DNA of 47,795 nucleotides from Bacteroidales bacterium UBA2287 (GCA_002345675.1 DDWL01000044.1:1-47795), one strand, 5' to 3'; shown: positions 33,711-42,698, numbered from the stretch's first letter. Numbers and translations: made by a program. Notes: a model not told the origin generated them from the sequence alone.

Positions 33711-34307
33711 GTGCAAAAATTTAAATACATATTATTTCTTTTAACCTTGTTGCCCTTTGGGTTGCAGGCGCAGCAAATTGTAACTATCGAGGGTTACACT
33801 GTACTTCCTGCAACCATTATTGATGGCGACACCATTCCAAATGCCGTTATTCAAGGGGTTACAGTTTTTTCGTCCCGTAAGTTTAATAGTAAAAGAGATT
33901 ACAGGGAATACCAGCGACTTATTCGAAATTTAAAAGCAGCTTATCCGTACGCTCAAATTGCCAAAAACAAAATGAACGAAATGGAGCAGCATTTTCAAAC
34001 TCTTAAAACCAAGCGCGAACGCGATGCTTACGTTAAAGTAGTTGAAAACCAAATGCGCACCGAATTCGAAGGGCAACTGGTTAAACTTACCATAACTCAA
34101 GGGCGAATACTTATTAAACTTATCGATCGCGAGTTAGGACATAGTTCGTACGACTTGGTAAAAAACCTAAAGGGTGGGACCTCCGCTTTTTTTTGGCAAA
34201 CCATTGCTCGCATTTTTGGCTCAAACCTTAAAACGAAATTCGATCCACAAGGCGAGGATAAAGTTCTTAACGAACTTATTGTTCAGCTCGAAATGGGGAT
34301 GATTTAG
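33711..34307 (+). CDS. DUF4294 protein, exported
   Basis: A 198-residue protein with an N-terminal signal peptide (MQKFKYILFLLTLLPFGLQA) and a DUF4294 body, a family almost confined to Bacteroidota and of unknown function. The block GDTIPNAVIQGVTVFSSRKF, then RDYREYQRLIRNLKAAYPYA, and ITQGRILIKLIDRELGHSSY are typical. The start is GTG at 33711. It converges with elbB (11-bp gap). The charged helical middle suggests a periplasmic scaffold, but nothing is proven. Confidence 0.9.
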   Translation: MQKFKYILFLLTLLPFGLQAQQIVTIEGYTVLPATIIDGDTIPNAVIQGVTVFSSRKFNSKRDYREYQRLIRNLKAAYPYAQIAKNKMNEMEQHFQTLKTKRERDAYVKVVENQMRTEFEGQLVKLTITQGRILIKLIDRELGHSSYDLVKNLKGGTSAFFWQTIARIFGSNLKTKFDPQGEDKVLNELIVQLEMGMI

Positions 34308-34318
34308 TCAGGTTTTAC

Positions 34319-34975
34319 TTACATATGCTTTAGCATAGCCTCAACCACAGCCTTTGCCCCATTGGCAATGTCGGTTATTTTTGCATCGAGCATGTAGCAG
34401 GGAGTTGTAAATAGCAGGTTTTCGCTGTCAATTGCAATTTCGCCATTATTTGTGGGTTTGTGCTTTCCCCCAAGGGCTTCAATTGCGTTGGCCGTTCCTT
34501 GATCGTGACCAATAGTTAGAGTGCCTTTCCCCAATGCTTTAGCAAGTAAAACTGGCGAAATACAAAGAGCACCTATTGGTTTTTTAAGCGCATGAGTTGC
34601 TTTAATGGTCTCTTCAACTAAAGGATTAATTGAACAATTTGCTCCATCGAATGCAAACGAGCAAAGGTTTTTAGCTACACCAAATCCGCCAGGAAAAATA
34701 AGCGCATCGAACTCTTTTGGGTTGTAGTGACTTAATGGTAAGGCCTTTCCTCGTGCAATTCGAGCCGATTCGATAAGCACATTGCGCTTCTCGTTCATTT
34801 CGTTACCCGTTATGTGGTTAACCACATGGTGCTGATCCATGTCGGGTGCAAAAACTTGGTAGCTGCAGCCATTTAGGGTAATGGCGTAAAGGGCCATAAC
34901 GGCCTCGTGTATTTCGGCTCCATCCATAACGCCGCAACCTGCAAGTACAACGGCAAATTTTTTATTAGCGCTCAT
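34319..34975 (-). CDS. elbB: ElbB-type isoprenoid-biosynthesis / glyoxalase-like protein
   Basis: A DJ-1/PfpI-superfamily protein of the ElbB type, reported as a glyoxalase and once linked to isoprenoid synthesis. Starting at ATG 34975 gives 218 residues, which matches E. coli ElbB (217); a TTG eight codons upstream is less likely. The segments LAGCGVMDGAEIHE, then FPGGFGVAKNL, and ALCISPVLLAKAL (with the elbow Cys) are good family markers. It is followed by DUF4294 convergently and preceded by a repeat element. Confidence 0.9.
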   Translation of the reverse strand: MSANKKFAVVLAGCGVMDGAEIHEAVMALYAITLNGCSYQVFAPDMDQHHVVNHITGNEMNEKRNVLIESARIARGKALPLSHYNPKEFDALIFPGGFGVAKNLCSFAFDGANCSINPLVEETIKATHALKKPIGALCISPVLLAKALGKGTLTIGHDQGTANAIEALGGKHKPTNNGEIAIDSENLLFTTPCYMLDAKITDIANGAKAVVEAMLKHM

Positions 34976-35289
34976 GGCTTTATTAGTTTGATTTCCCAAT
35001 AAAGATACAAAATGTGCGAATGTAGTGCAAGTTGCTAAGGTAATAGCATTTAAAATTTTGCTTAAGATACTCTACCTCTAAACATATTTGATTTTTCGAA
35101 TTTGGTTCTTTGTCCCGTTAGGGATAAAATATCGGTAGATCTCAAATACAGAATATGATCACCGTGCCGTTAGGTACGGAATATTCTGTACCTAACGGCA
35201 CAGTGAAATAGGATTATATAACATTATCTACCGATATTAAGTCCCTACGGGACAGTTGTTTTAAATGCGTGTCCTGTGCAATCAACAGG
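34976..35289. other. Intergenic region between elbB and ddl, holding repeat copy 2
   Basis: About 315 bp; more than half is the inverted-repeat element at 35100-35270. No gene seen. The elbB promoter (minus strand) should lie at 34980-35090. Confidence 0.5.
35100..35270. mobile_element. Nested inverted-repeat element (MITE-like), copy 2
   Basis: The core 35112-35253 (142 bp) has terminal inverted repeats GTCCCGTTAGGGA...ATATCGGTAGAT and ATCTACCGATAT...GTCCCTACGGGAC, with an inner near-perfect palindrome of about 46 bp around GAATATTC (CACcGTGCCGTTAGGTAC and its complement). It is shared with 20903-21077, including the short outer flanks. The better preserved copy. Confidence 0.8.
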
Positions 35290-36288
35290 TTAAAGCGCTT
35301 TGTGCCTTTCAATTGCATCGTCAATAACAAGCGAAAAAATTTCGCCCATGGTTAGCCCCATTGTGGCTACTTGTTGGGGAACAATGCTGGCTTCGCTCAT
35401 ACCGGGAACGGTATTAACTTCGAGAAAGTATAAGCCTTCCTTTTCGTTAAAAATATAGTCCATTCGAACAATTCCACGGCATTTCAATCGGTCGTATATT
35501 TCCGAAGAAATATCCTGTATGTAATCCGATAATTCTTCTGGAATAGGAGCAGGGGTAATTTCGTCGGAGAGGTTTTTGTACTTGGCGTCGTAGTCGAAAA
35601 ATTCGGTTTTCGACACAATTTCGGTTACTGGAAATACAATGCTTTTTCCTTTCACCTTCATTAACCCGCAGGTAAGTTCTCGGCCAGGAATAAATTCCTC
35701 AATTAGCGCAACGCTGTCTTCAGCAAAAGCTTTTTGCAGTGCAGGCAAAATTTCATCTTCAGTTTTTACTTTGCTTACGCCAAAACTACTACCGCTTTCG
35801 TTTGGTTTTACAAATAGCGGAAGGCTTAAATTTTTAACTATATCCGAAGGATTTACAATTTGCCCTTTACTAACCCTTAGACCTTTAGCAAGTTTAATGT
35901 TTAGGTCGTGGAGCGGAAATTTTGCTGCTTCCTTGTCGAAGGTTACTGCCGAATTCATTACGCCACCAGTTGTGTAGGGAATATCCATAAGTTCGAAGTA
36001 GGCCTGCAGCAAACCGTTTTCGCCTGGTGTGCCATGAATGGCAATAAGAGCGCAGTCGAAGTTAATGGCTTTGCCATCGACTGTTGCCGAAAAGTTGTCC
36101 TTCGAAACGGGAATATCACCAAGCTCAGGATGCTTCAATGTCCAACTTTTTCCTTTAACAATTATGGTGTACGATTGGTAACTGTTGGGGTTTAGCCAAG
36201 TGGCTATTTGACGGGCTCCGCGAAGCGAAATTTCCTCTTCGGAGGAGTTCCCCCCGGCCATAATGGCAATTATTTTTTTTGCACTCAT
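35290..36288 (-). CDS. ddl: D-alanine--D-alanine ligase
   Basis: The 332-residue ATP-grasp ligase that joins two D-alanines for peptidoglycan. The N-terminal GGNSSEEEISLRGARQI, the ATP lobe FVKPNESGSSFGVSKV, the Mg-binding EVNTVPGMSEASIVPQQ and the EEFIPGRELTCGLM segment are diagnostic. It is downstream of rluD with a 51-bp gap on the same strand, in a group with a PASTA protein that also bears on the wall. Confidence 0.96.
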   Translation of the reverse strand: MSAKKIIAIMAGGNSSEEEISLRGARQIATWLNPNSYQSYTIIVKGKSWTLKHPELGDIPVSKDNFSATVDGKAINFDCALIAIHGTPGENGLLQAYFELMDIPYTTGGVMNSAVTFDKEAAKFPLHDLNIKLAKGLRVSKGQIVNPSDIVKNLSLPLFVKPNESGSSFGVSKVKTEDEILPALQKAFAEDSVALIEEFIPGRELTCGLMKVKGKSIVFPVTEIVSKTEFFDYDAKYKNLSDEITPAPIPEELSDYIQDISSEIYDRLKCRGIVRMDYIFNEKEGLYFLEVNTVPGMSEASIVPQQVATMGLTMGEIFSLVIDDAIERHKAL

Positions 36289-36339
36289 GGATTGTATAAA
36301 TTTCTAAAGCAAAAGTAAAATGTTATTTTGAAATTCTTA

Positions 36340-37416
36340 TTACTCCTCCTCAAATGCGTTGCCTCGTGCTCCAGTGTATGTTCGCCATTTCTCAATTACC
36401 TGAGTAATATCGGCAGGAACTTCCGACTCGAAATGCATCTCTTTTCCAGTGGCAGGGTGTTTAAAGCCAAGCGATTGTGCATGAAGTGCGTGGCGAGGGC
36501 AAATTTTAAAGCAGTTATCGATAAACTGCTTGTACTTTGTAAAGGTTGTGCCTTTTACAATGGAGTTCCCACCATACTTATCGTCGTTAAAAAGTGGATG
36601 ACGGATATACTCGAAGTGAGCACGAATTTGATGGGTGCGCCCAGTCTCTAACTTGCACTCAATAAGCGTTACGTAGCCAAGGCGTTCAAGAACTTTCCAG
36701 TGCGTTACGGCATGCTTGCCCTGATCGCCTTCGGGGAAAACCTGCATTTTTTTTCTGTCGCGAATACTTCGTCCAATGTTACCAGTAACGGTTCCCGAGT
36801 CGGTATCCATGTTGCCCCAAACCAGTGCAATGTAACGGCGCGATGTGGTGCGGTCGAAGAACTGGCGAGCCAAGTTGTTCATTGCCAATTCGGTTTTGGC
36901 AATAACCAGTATGCCCGATGTATTACGATCGATACGGTGAACCAACCCCGGACGAACCTCGCCGCTACTAAAAAGCGGAACGTCCTTAAGGTGATACATT
37001 AGCGCATTTACAAGTGTTCCTGTGAAATTTCCGTGTCCTGGATGAACAACCATTCCGGCCTCTTTGTTAAGAATTATAAGGTGATCATCTTCGAACAGAA
37101 TATTGAGGGGAATATTTTCGGCTTTTATCTCAACATCGCGTGGTGGCTCGGCCATTACAATCGAAATGCTGTCGAGCGGTTTTATTTTGTACGAAGCCTT
37201 AACGGCTTTGCCGTTTACGAGAATTGTACCAGCTTCGGCTGCCGACTGAATTCGGTTTCGGCTTACGCTCTTTATTTTATCGGTTAAAAATTTGTCGATA
37301 CGCGTTGGAGCTTGCCCTTTGTCAACATCGAGGTGAAAGTGCTCAAAAAGTTCCTGTTGCTCGCCGGCTTCGTCTTCAAATTCATCGTCGGTCCATGCCT
37401 GTGTATCTACGCTCAT
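36340..37416 (-). CDS. rluD: RluD-type 23S rRNA pseudouridine synthase
   Basis: A 358-residue RluA-family pseudouridine synthase that modifies large-subunit rRNA. An S4 RNA-binding domain spans about 38-88 and the catalytic domain about 100-330, with the catalytic Asp163 in HRIDRNTSG. The start overlaps the stop of the T9SS gene by four bases (37413-37416), so they are translationally coupled. The tight link to a surface protein and ddl is common in Bacteroidota but its meaning is unclear. Confidence 0.93.
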   Translation of the reverse strand: MSVDTQAWTDDEFEDEAGEQQELFEHFHLDVDKGQAPTRIDKFLTDKIKSVSRNRIQSAAEAGTILVNGKAVKASYKIKPLDSISIVMAEPPRDVEIKAENIPLNILFEDDHLIILNKEAGMVVHPGHGNFTGTLVNALMYHLKDVPLFSSGEVRPGLVHRIDRNTSGILVIAKTELAMNNLARQFFDRTTSRRYIALVWGNMDTDSGTVTGNIGRSIRDRKKMQVFPEGDQGKHAVTHWKVLERLGYVTLIECKLETGRTHQIRAHFEYIRHPLFNDDKYGGNSIVKGTTFTKYKQFIDNCFKICPRHALHAQSLGFKHPATGKEMHFESEVPADITQVIEKWRTYTGARGNAFEEE

Positions 37417-39356
37417 CGCGAAATTATAAGTTTTTGTGTTTTTTGAAAACCTGCGGAAAGCGTAACCTTAACCAAGTATACACCGTTGGGAAGTTGGCTA
37501 ACATTTATTTCTTCGTTAAAGTATTTTTGCTGTGCCACAAGTTGCCCCGAAATACTAAAAATTTGAACGGTAATTTCATCGTTTATTTCCGAAGTTGAAA
37601 TTTTAAACGAATCGCTTGCAGGGTTTGGGTAAATTGTTACCTCTTTTTGCTTGTTGGTTATTGGAGTAACTATAGATGTGGGGGCTTCAGTTAATTCACC
37701 AAAAACAGGGCGAATCATTAAGCTCCCCTGAAACTGACTGTTAATCCAACTTCCCGAAATATTATAGAAAATTTTATTGTTGTTAATCCTGTTTAAATCG
37801 AAGCCGTGGTTAAGCATGTCGGTTGATGTTTGAATGTACCCAATGTAAAATGTTCCTGCTTCAATTTGTAATGGCTCATTAAGTTTGAAGAGTGCAAACC
37901 TATTAAGTTCGTTTGGAAAAAGAGGTCGAAGTCCTTGCTGTTCGTAAATAAGCTGACCTGGTTTGCCGTTGTTGTCGTTCCAGATGGCTAATTTAAAGTA
38001 CCTATCGTCATTGGGGTATTCAACAATTCTATTAAAATACATGTAAACGCCAACAAGGTTATCGGTCTTAAAATTTGTAAATTTAACTGCTACCTTCCCA
38101 TTCTGGGTTCCTTCGCCATAAATACCGTAGCCACTTTCGGCAGTTCCATCGTCGTAGGCATAGTAGTTGGTCATTTTTTGCTCGTACCGCAGCGTGTCGT
38201 TCCAACGAAGATGCTTCCTCGCAGGGTCGTTATCGGTTTCATTATATGCAGTATAGGTAAAATGAGCCGAATCAGACCATTGAGAAGAAAAAGTATATAA
38301 GAATTGACGTGTAACAGTAGTGTCAGTAAATCCTAAAATATTATCGGAGCCTCCACCTGACGGTAACGAGTAAAGATTGTCGTTTGATTGGTTTTTAATG
38401 GAAAAAAACCGTGTAACGTTCCATGTTATTAGTCCCAGATTTCGATACGAAACAGTAAATGCTTGGTAATAATTAAGTTCCGACTGTTGTGCTTGCTCAT
38501 TAAAATGTTTCCAGGGAAAAGTTTCGTAGTTATTAAACAAGGTTTTTAGGGGCTTAATATACGCTATGTCGTTAAAAGCGGTGTTTGCATAACTACGATC
38601 TTTGTTTATGTACACAAGGTCAATATTCCAATGGTCACCATTTCCTCGAATGCTTGGAATTTGAGTATTTGAGGTTATTGAGGCATAGTTGCGAAACCTA
38701 AACTGAAAATTGTTGACCAACAACTGGCTACTCACTATAGGAAAGTGTACTCGAAAAAAACTATCCTTAAGTTGCTGTGCACTAACTTCTTTTAAAGTGC
38801 CAAGTAGATGGTTTTTTTCTTTTATTTTTTTATAGGTAAAATCGGCCGAAGCCGACCAAACTCGTTGCCATAGCTGAGATGTTGGGTTGTAAAACTCAAG
38901 TATAAGCGAATCTCTTACGCTGGGCTGGCTCCCCAAACCCTGTGGTTGGTACATAAAGCTAAAGTAAACGCTGTCGGTACTTAGGTAGTTTAGGTTTATG
39001 GGCTGCGAGGTAAGCGAATCGGCTAAAAAGGCTAGGGTCGAAGTGTTGTGTAGGTTTCCTTGGTTGTTAATTGCATCGAAAGTGGCAACGCCAACAGTTG
39101 GGGCGTTAATGCTGTAATTTGTATTGATAAAAATACTGGAAGGCAGCCAGTTGGCAACTGATGGATAGCTAGTTCCGTAGGAGAAGTCGTCGTAAAATGG
39201 GAGTTCAATTGCGGTACGAACGCTACTTTTAGTTTGCAGCAACTCGTTTGCAGGCATCGATTCGAGTTCAACAAGTACTTCTTGGCCATTTTGGGCAATT
39301 GCTAAAAATGGGAAAAGCGAAATTGCTACGGCAAGGTATGTGAGTTTTAGTTTCAT
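37413..39356 (-). CDS. T9SS-exported protein of unknown function
   Basis: A 647-residue secreted protein. It has a signal peptide (about 1-21, ending AIAQ) and a type A T9SS sorting domain (about 572-647, TIYPNPASDSF...LPNGVYLVKV). Between them is no domain I can name: it is beta-rich with aromatic residues and a YAYDDGTAESGYGIYG segment often seen in secreted Bacteroidota sandwiches. Its start overlaps the PASTA gene's stop by one base and its stop overlaps rluD by four, so it is part of a tight operon with wall-related genes. It may be a surface protein matched to peptidoglycan or cell-shape work; this is inference. Confidence 0.85.
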   Translation of the reverse strand: MKLKLTYLAVAISLFPFLAIAQNGQEVLVELESMPANELLQTKSSVRTAIELPFYDDFSYGTSYPSVANWLPSSIFINTNYSINAPTVGVATFDAINNQGNLHNTSTLAFLADSLTSQPINLNYLSTDSVYFSFMYQPQGLGSQPSVRDSLILEFYNPTSQLWQRVWSASADFTYKKIKEKNHLLGTLKEVSAQQLKDSFFRVHFPIVSSQLLVNNFQFRFRNYASITSNTQIPSIRGNGDHWNIDLVYINKDRSYANTAFNDIAYIKPLKTLFNNYETFPWKHFNEQAQQSELNYYQAFTVSYRNLGLITWNVTRFFSIKNQSNDNLYSLPSGGGSDNILGFTDTTVTRQFLYTFSSQWSDSAHFTYTAYNETDNDPARKHLRWNDTLRYEQKMTNYYAYDDGTAESGYGIYGEGTQNGKVAVKFTNFKTDNLVGVYMYFNRIVEYPNDDRYFKLAIWNDNNGKPGQLIYEQQGLRPLFPNELNRFALFKLNEPLQIEAGTFYIGYIQTSTDMLNHGFDLNRINNNKIFYNISGSWINSQFQGSLMIRPVFGELTEAPTSIVTPITNKQKEVTIYPNPASDSFKISTSEINDEITVQIFSISGQLVAQQKYFNEEINVSQLPNGVYLVKVTLSAGFQKTQKLIISR

Positions 39357-40231
39357 TATTCTAGTATCTCCTCTTCGGGTTCTTCAAAAATTACTTCCTT
39401 TTTGGTTTTATCTTCGTTTTCAACAATTCGTGGAATTCGCGATTCGTTTATAGTAAGCCAAAGATCGACTTTAGCACCAAAGTTAATGGGCATCTCCTCT
39501 AACGAAGCAGGGTACTGGCTATATACTTTGGCTTGTAACGAGTCGCGGAGATCTTTTAGCGTTTCGTCGTACTTAATGTTGCCCACATTAAGCGAAGCTT
39601 CAATTATTATATTTTTAGCATCGGAAAGGTTAAAGCCAATAACTCGCGGAAGGGTAGTTCTTTCGTAGCCAAAACCTTTACCCAGTAGCAAATCGACGGA
39701 AGAACCCTTAGGTAGAAGAGTGCCCGATGCAACTTTCTTTCCATTTATGCGCTGCTCAAGTACGTTGTTTATGGCAATGTCGGATGTAAAGTATAGGGTT
39801 TCAATAGTAAAGCCCTGAAGTTCTAAAATTGCCTTGGCTTGTCGTAGGGTTACGCCAACAACGTTGGGCAATTCGACAAGTTTAGGAGTATTTGCATTTA
39901 TTGTTAAAAATATTTTTCGATTCGACTTTACTTTTGAACCCTCAACAGGGTTTTGCTCCACAATAGTCCCTGGCTTTCGGGTCATTATGTACACCGAGTC
40001 GGTAATTTCGAGACGTAAGGTACGTTTATTCGCTAATTTAATTGCTTGTTCCTCGGAAAGCCCACTAAATTTAGGCACTTCGATACCCTGTCCATGACGA
40101 GTAAAAAAGTACAGGAAAATAAAAAAGAAAAAAACGAAAGCAACAACCAGCCCAAATGCTATGGCTGGCGTTTTTACAAATGGATTTTTAAAAATTCGAA
40201 TAAAAAAATCCTTTACTTGTTGTTTTGTCAT
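39356..40231 (-). CDS. PASTA-domain membrane protein without kinase domain
   Basis: A 291-residue protein with one membrane helix (about 19-44) and three PASTA repeats (about 50-115, 115-190, 190-275), with typical VPKFSGLSEEQAIKLA, LPNVVGVTLRQAKAIL and LPRVIGFNLSDAKNII openings. PASTA domains bind muropeptide or beta-lactams, usually on Ser/Thr kinases or PBPs, but here no kinase or transpeptidase is attached. It heads the operon with the T9SS cargo, rluD and ddl. A CAAAAATA (TATTTTTG on the minus strand) at 40296-40303 may be its -7 element. Confidence 0.92.
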   Translation of the reverse strand: MTKQQVKDFFIRIFKNPFVKTPAIAFGLVVAFVFFFFIFLYFFTRHGQGIEVPKFSGLSEEQAIKLANKRTLRLEITDSVYIMTRKPGTIVEQNPVEGSKVKSNRKIFLTINANTPKLVELPNVVGVTLRQAKAILELQGFTIETLYFTSDIAINNVLEQRINGKKVASGTLLPKGSSVDLLLGKGFGYERTTLPRVIGFNLSDAKNIIIEASLNVGNIKYDETLKDLRDSLQAKVYSQYPASLEEMPINFGAKVDLWLTINESRIPRIVENEDKTKKEVIFEEPEEEILE

Positions 40232-40366
40232 GCTAGTATCGAAATGTTTGATAAGTCAATATAAACGTTGTGAATATTTCAAATAAAACTAACGACAAAA
40301 ATAGAATATTATTGGCAATTAGCCTTACTAAATAGGCAAAATAGGGTAATTCGTAACTTTGTTGGG

Positions 40367-41503
40367 CTAGTATGGGCGAATGGGGTTGTAAAGCGAGTCG
40401 CGCTCAACGGGTTTTTTATTCGCTTTACGAATAAGCTGGCTTATTTCGTCGGTTGTCATCGATGGCTTTTGGTCTTCGGCTCCAGCCATGCTGTATATTT
40501 TTGTGCTATCGTCAATGGTGCCGTCAACATCGTTTACTCCAAAGTGCAGCGATAGTTGGGTTGCTTGTTTTCCAAGCATTGGCCAGTAGGCTTTAATATG
40601 CTTAAAGTTGTCGAGAAAAATACGGCTTACGGCAAAGTTCTTTAAATCTTCAATTGTACTAACCTCGCCAATATATGCGAGATTATTGTTTCTTGCCTTA
40701 AACTTTAGGGGTATAAAACAGTTAAAACCCTTTGTTTTATCCTGAAGAGTTCGTAGCGCTTCCATATGCTCAACCCTATGAATGTAGTTTTCGATATGGC
40801 CGTATAGCATAGTGGCATTCGACTGAATACCTTCGTTATGAGCCGCTTCGTGAATTTCGAGCCAACGGTTCCACGAGCACTTCTCTCCACATATTTTACT
40901 TCGTATGTCGGGGCTTGCAATTTCGGCACCTCCTCCAGGTATTGAATTAAGTCCCGATTGTTTTAATTTTTTAAATCCTTCGTTTGCAGTTAAGTGCGCT
41001 TTGCGAAAAACGTAGTCGAGTTCTACTGCCGAGTATGCCTTTACGTGAATATTTGGCATTTCCTGCTTAATAGTCGAAACTATTTGACAGTAGTAGTTCA
41101 GATCCCACTTTGGATGAACACCACCAGTAATATGAACTTCGGTAACTGGCCTGCTTTTAAATGGCTGTAGTAATCTTTTTATGTCGGGCAACGAATGCTC
41201 CCAGCTGTTTGGATCGCCAGCCTCACCTTTATAGGAGCAAAAAGTGCAGTTGTAAACGCATAGGTTGGTTGGCTCAATGTGAAAATTCTGGTTAAAAAAA
41301 ACTACATCTTTGTTTTTTTGTGCGTTTACATAATTTGCCAGAATACCCAAAAAGCCCAAGTCGGCTTCGTTGTATAGTGAAACTGCATCGGCACTGGAAA
41401 TGCGTTTATTTCCAACAACTTTTTCGGCAATGGCAATTAAATTTGCCGAATAGTCGGTTGACGAAAGTATATTTCGAATGTCGATGCTGTTTTCCGAGGG
41501 CAT
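40367..41503 (-). CDS. mqnE: Aminodeoxyfutalosine synthase MqnE
   Basis: A 378-residue radical-SAM enzyme of the futalosine menaquinone pathway. The 4Fe-4S ligands are Cys82, Cys86 and Cys89 in CVYNCTFC. EVHITGGVHP, SAVELDYVF, SIPGGGAEI, RSKICGEKCSW and NATMLYGHIENY match MqnE rather than MqnC. MqnE joins 3-[(1-carboxyvinyl)oxy]benzoate to SAM's adenosyl group. No other mqn gene is here. It indicates menaquinone respiration by the futalosine route. Confidence 0.88.
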   Translation of the reverse strand: MPSENSIDIRNILSSTDYSANLIAIAEKVVGNKRISSADAVSLYNEADLGFLGILANYVNAQKNKDVVFFNQNFHIEPTNLCVYNCTFCSYKGEAGDPNSWEHSLPDIKRLLQPFKSRPVTEVHITGGVHPKWDLNYYCQIVSTIKQEMPNIHVKAYSAVELDYVFRKAHLTANEGFKKLKQSGLNSIPGGGAEIASPDIRSKICGEKCSWNRWLEIHEAAHNEGIQSNATMLYGHIENYIHRVEHMEALRTLQDKTKGFNCFIPLKFKARNNNLAYIGEVSTIEDLKNFAVSRIFLDNFKHIKAYWPMLGKQATQLSLHFGVNDVDGTIDDSTKIYSMAGAEDQKPSMTTDEISQLIRKANKKPVERDSLYNPIRPY

Positions 41504-41533
41504 TAATAAACAGTTTTAATTTTGTTTGTTTTT

Positions 41534-41635
41534 TATTGCAACGCCCGATATCCCGATAGTTATCGGGAAGCGGGGTAGCCCGTGGGATATTGCAACAATA
41601 AATATTGGGCTTCCCACCTGAACGGAGGGCAGGTA
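41534..41635. repeat. TCCCGATA hairpin and linked inverted repeats between mqnE and rpmH
   Basis: TCCCGATA (41551-41558) and TATCGGGA (41561-41568) make a tight hairpin. Around it TATTGCAAC occurs twice in the same direction (about 41535 and 41586), ATATCCC is mirrored by GGGATAT, and GGGCTTCCCACCTG is partly mirrored by CAGGTAGCCC (about 41608-41638). GC-rich, structured, not coding. Confidence 0.65.
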
Positions 41636-41725
41636 GCCCAAAAATGGTTGAAAAGCTTGACTAAAGCCATGTCCTTTTCCTATTATCAATCCACTAACAA
41701 AAAAACAGGTTAGATTGTTTTCAAT

Positions 41726-41757
41726 AAAAAAAAAGGCTGAGCACAAATGCGCCAGCC
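41726..41757 (-). terminator. Terminator of rpmH
   Basis: GGCTG(a)GC pairs with GC(g)CCAGCC around a short loop (41735-41757), and nine A (41726-41734) give a U tract on the minus-strand transcript. It is 25 bp beyond the rpmH stop codon. Confidence 0.85.
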
Positions 41758-41782
41758 CTATGGGAAATAAGTTTAGAGCCAA

Positions 41783-41944
41783 TTAGGCTTTGTGCTTAGG
41801 TTCGTCGGAAACGGTAAGTTTTTTGCGTCCTTTAGCCCTGCGGGCTGCTAAAACTCTGCGACCGTTGTGATCCGCCATGCGTTCACGAAATCCGTGCTTG
41901 TTTTTTCTCTTCCTATTGGATGGTTGAAATGTTCTTTTGCTCAT
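41783..41944 (-). CDS. rpmH: 50S ribosomal protein L34
   Basis: The 53-residue ribosomal protein L34. It begins MSKRTFQPSNRKRK and shows the family RRAKGRKKLTVSD tail, with the usual very basic middle. The usual downstream genes of other phyla (rnpA, yidC) do not follow; instead mqnE lies on the same strand beyond a terminator. Length and start are standard. Confidence 0.96.
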   Translation of the reverse strand: MSKRTFQPSNRKRKNKHGFRERMADHNGRRVLAARRAKGRKKLTVSDEPKHKA

Positions 41945-42023
41945 TGCAGTAACCTTTTATTATTATTCTTTTTTGCTGATTGTCAGTGTACTTAGTAAAA
42001 CTCGCCTACTTTATTTAGGAATG

Positions 42024-42031
42024 CAAAGGTA
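42024..42031 (-). promoter_or_regulatory. Candidate -7 element of rpmH
   Basis: CAAAGGTA reads TACCTTTG on the minus strand, a TAnnTTTG match, about 80 bp before the rpmH start codon. No clear -33 element at 19-21 bp. Confidence 0.35.
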
Positions 42032-42069
42032 AGGTTTTTTTTAAAAGAGAAAAATAATCGGACAAAAAA

Positions 42070-42696
42070 TCAATACATTGGAATGAAAATCACGTATTTT
42101 TCTTCAAAAAACTCATCTTCATAAAAATTACTTACTTTCCATTTCTCTACTTTTTTGCCAAAAGGGGCAATTTCTTCCTTTAAATTTCCACCTTTTAGTG
42201 CTATTATTCCGTTGGGCAAAAAGTTTACTCCTCCAGGTTTTACCAGCCCTTTAACCCAACCATGAATAGTTGGAAGCGGAGCAACGGCTCGTGTTACAAC
42301 AAAATCGAATTTGCCCTTAAGCTCTTCGGCCCTACTTTTTGTTGCCACAGCATTAGTAAGCCCAAGCGCCTGTATTACTTCTTGAGCAACCATTACCTTT
42401 TTTCCAATTGAGTCGATTAAGGTAAAATGGCACTTTGGAAATAGAATTGCTAAGGGAATGCCGGGAAACCCACCTCCGGTGCCAATATCAATAATTTTGG
42501 TATCCTTAGCGAATTGTAAAACTTTAGCAATGGCTAGAGAGTGAAGCACGTGGTGGGTGTACAGCATGTCGATATCCTTACGCGAAATAACATTGATTTT
42601 GCTGTTCCAATCGCGGTAAAGAGCATCGAGCATGTTAATTTGCTCGCGCTGAGTTTGTGTGAGTTCAGGAAAGTACTCGAAAACGGGATTGATCAT
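42070..42696 (-). CDS. rsmG: 16S rRNA (guanine-N7) methyltransferase RsmG
   Basis: The 208-residue SAM-dependent methyltransferase that makes m7G527 in 16S rRNA. SAM motif I is IIDIGTGGGFPGIPLAI at about 68-84, with GFPG characteristic of RsmG/GidB. INVISRKD and HVLHSLAI near the N-terminus fit the family. It is last in an operon with the glycosyltransferase and sigma factor (2-bp gap). Confidence 0.95.
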   Translation of the reverse strand: MINPVFEYFPELTQTQREQINMLDALYRDWNSKINVISRKDIDMLYTHHVLHSLAIAKVLQFAKDTKIIDIGTGGGFPGIPLAILFPKCHFTLIDSIGKKVMVAQEVIQALGLTNAVATKSRAEELKGKFDFVVTRAVAPLPTIHGWVKGLVKPGGVNFLPNGIIALKGGNLKEEIAPFGKKVEKWKVSNFYEDEFFEEKYVIFIPMY

Positions 42697-42698
42697 AC

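Noticed and set aside
41516..41782. An 88-codon open frame on the minus strand between mqnE and rpmH
   Set aside because: It runs through the rpmH terminator and the hairpin repeats and has no recognisable protein features.
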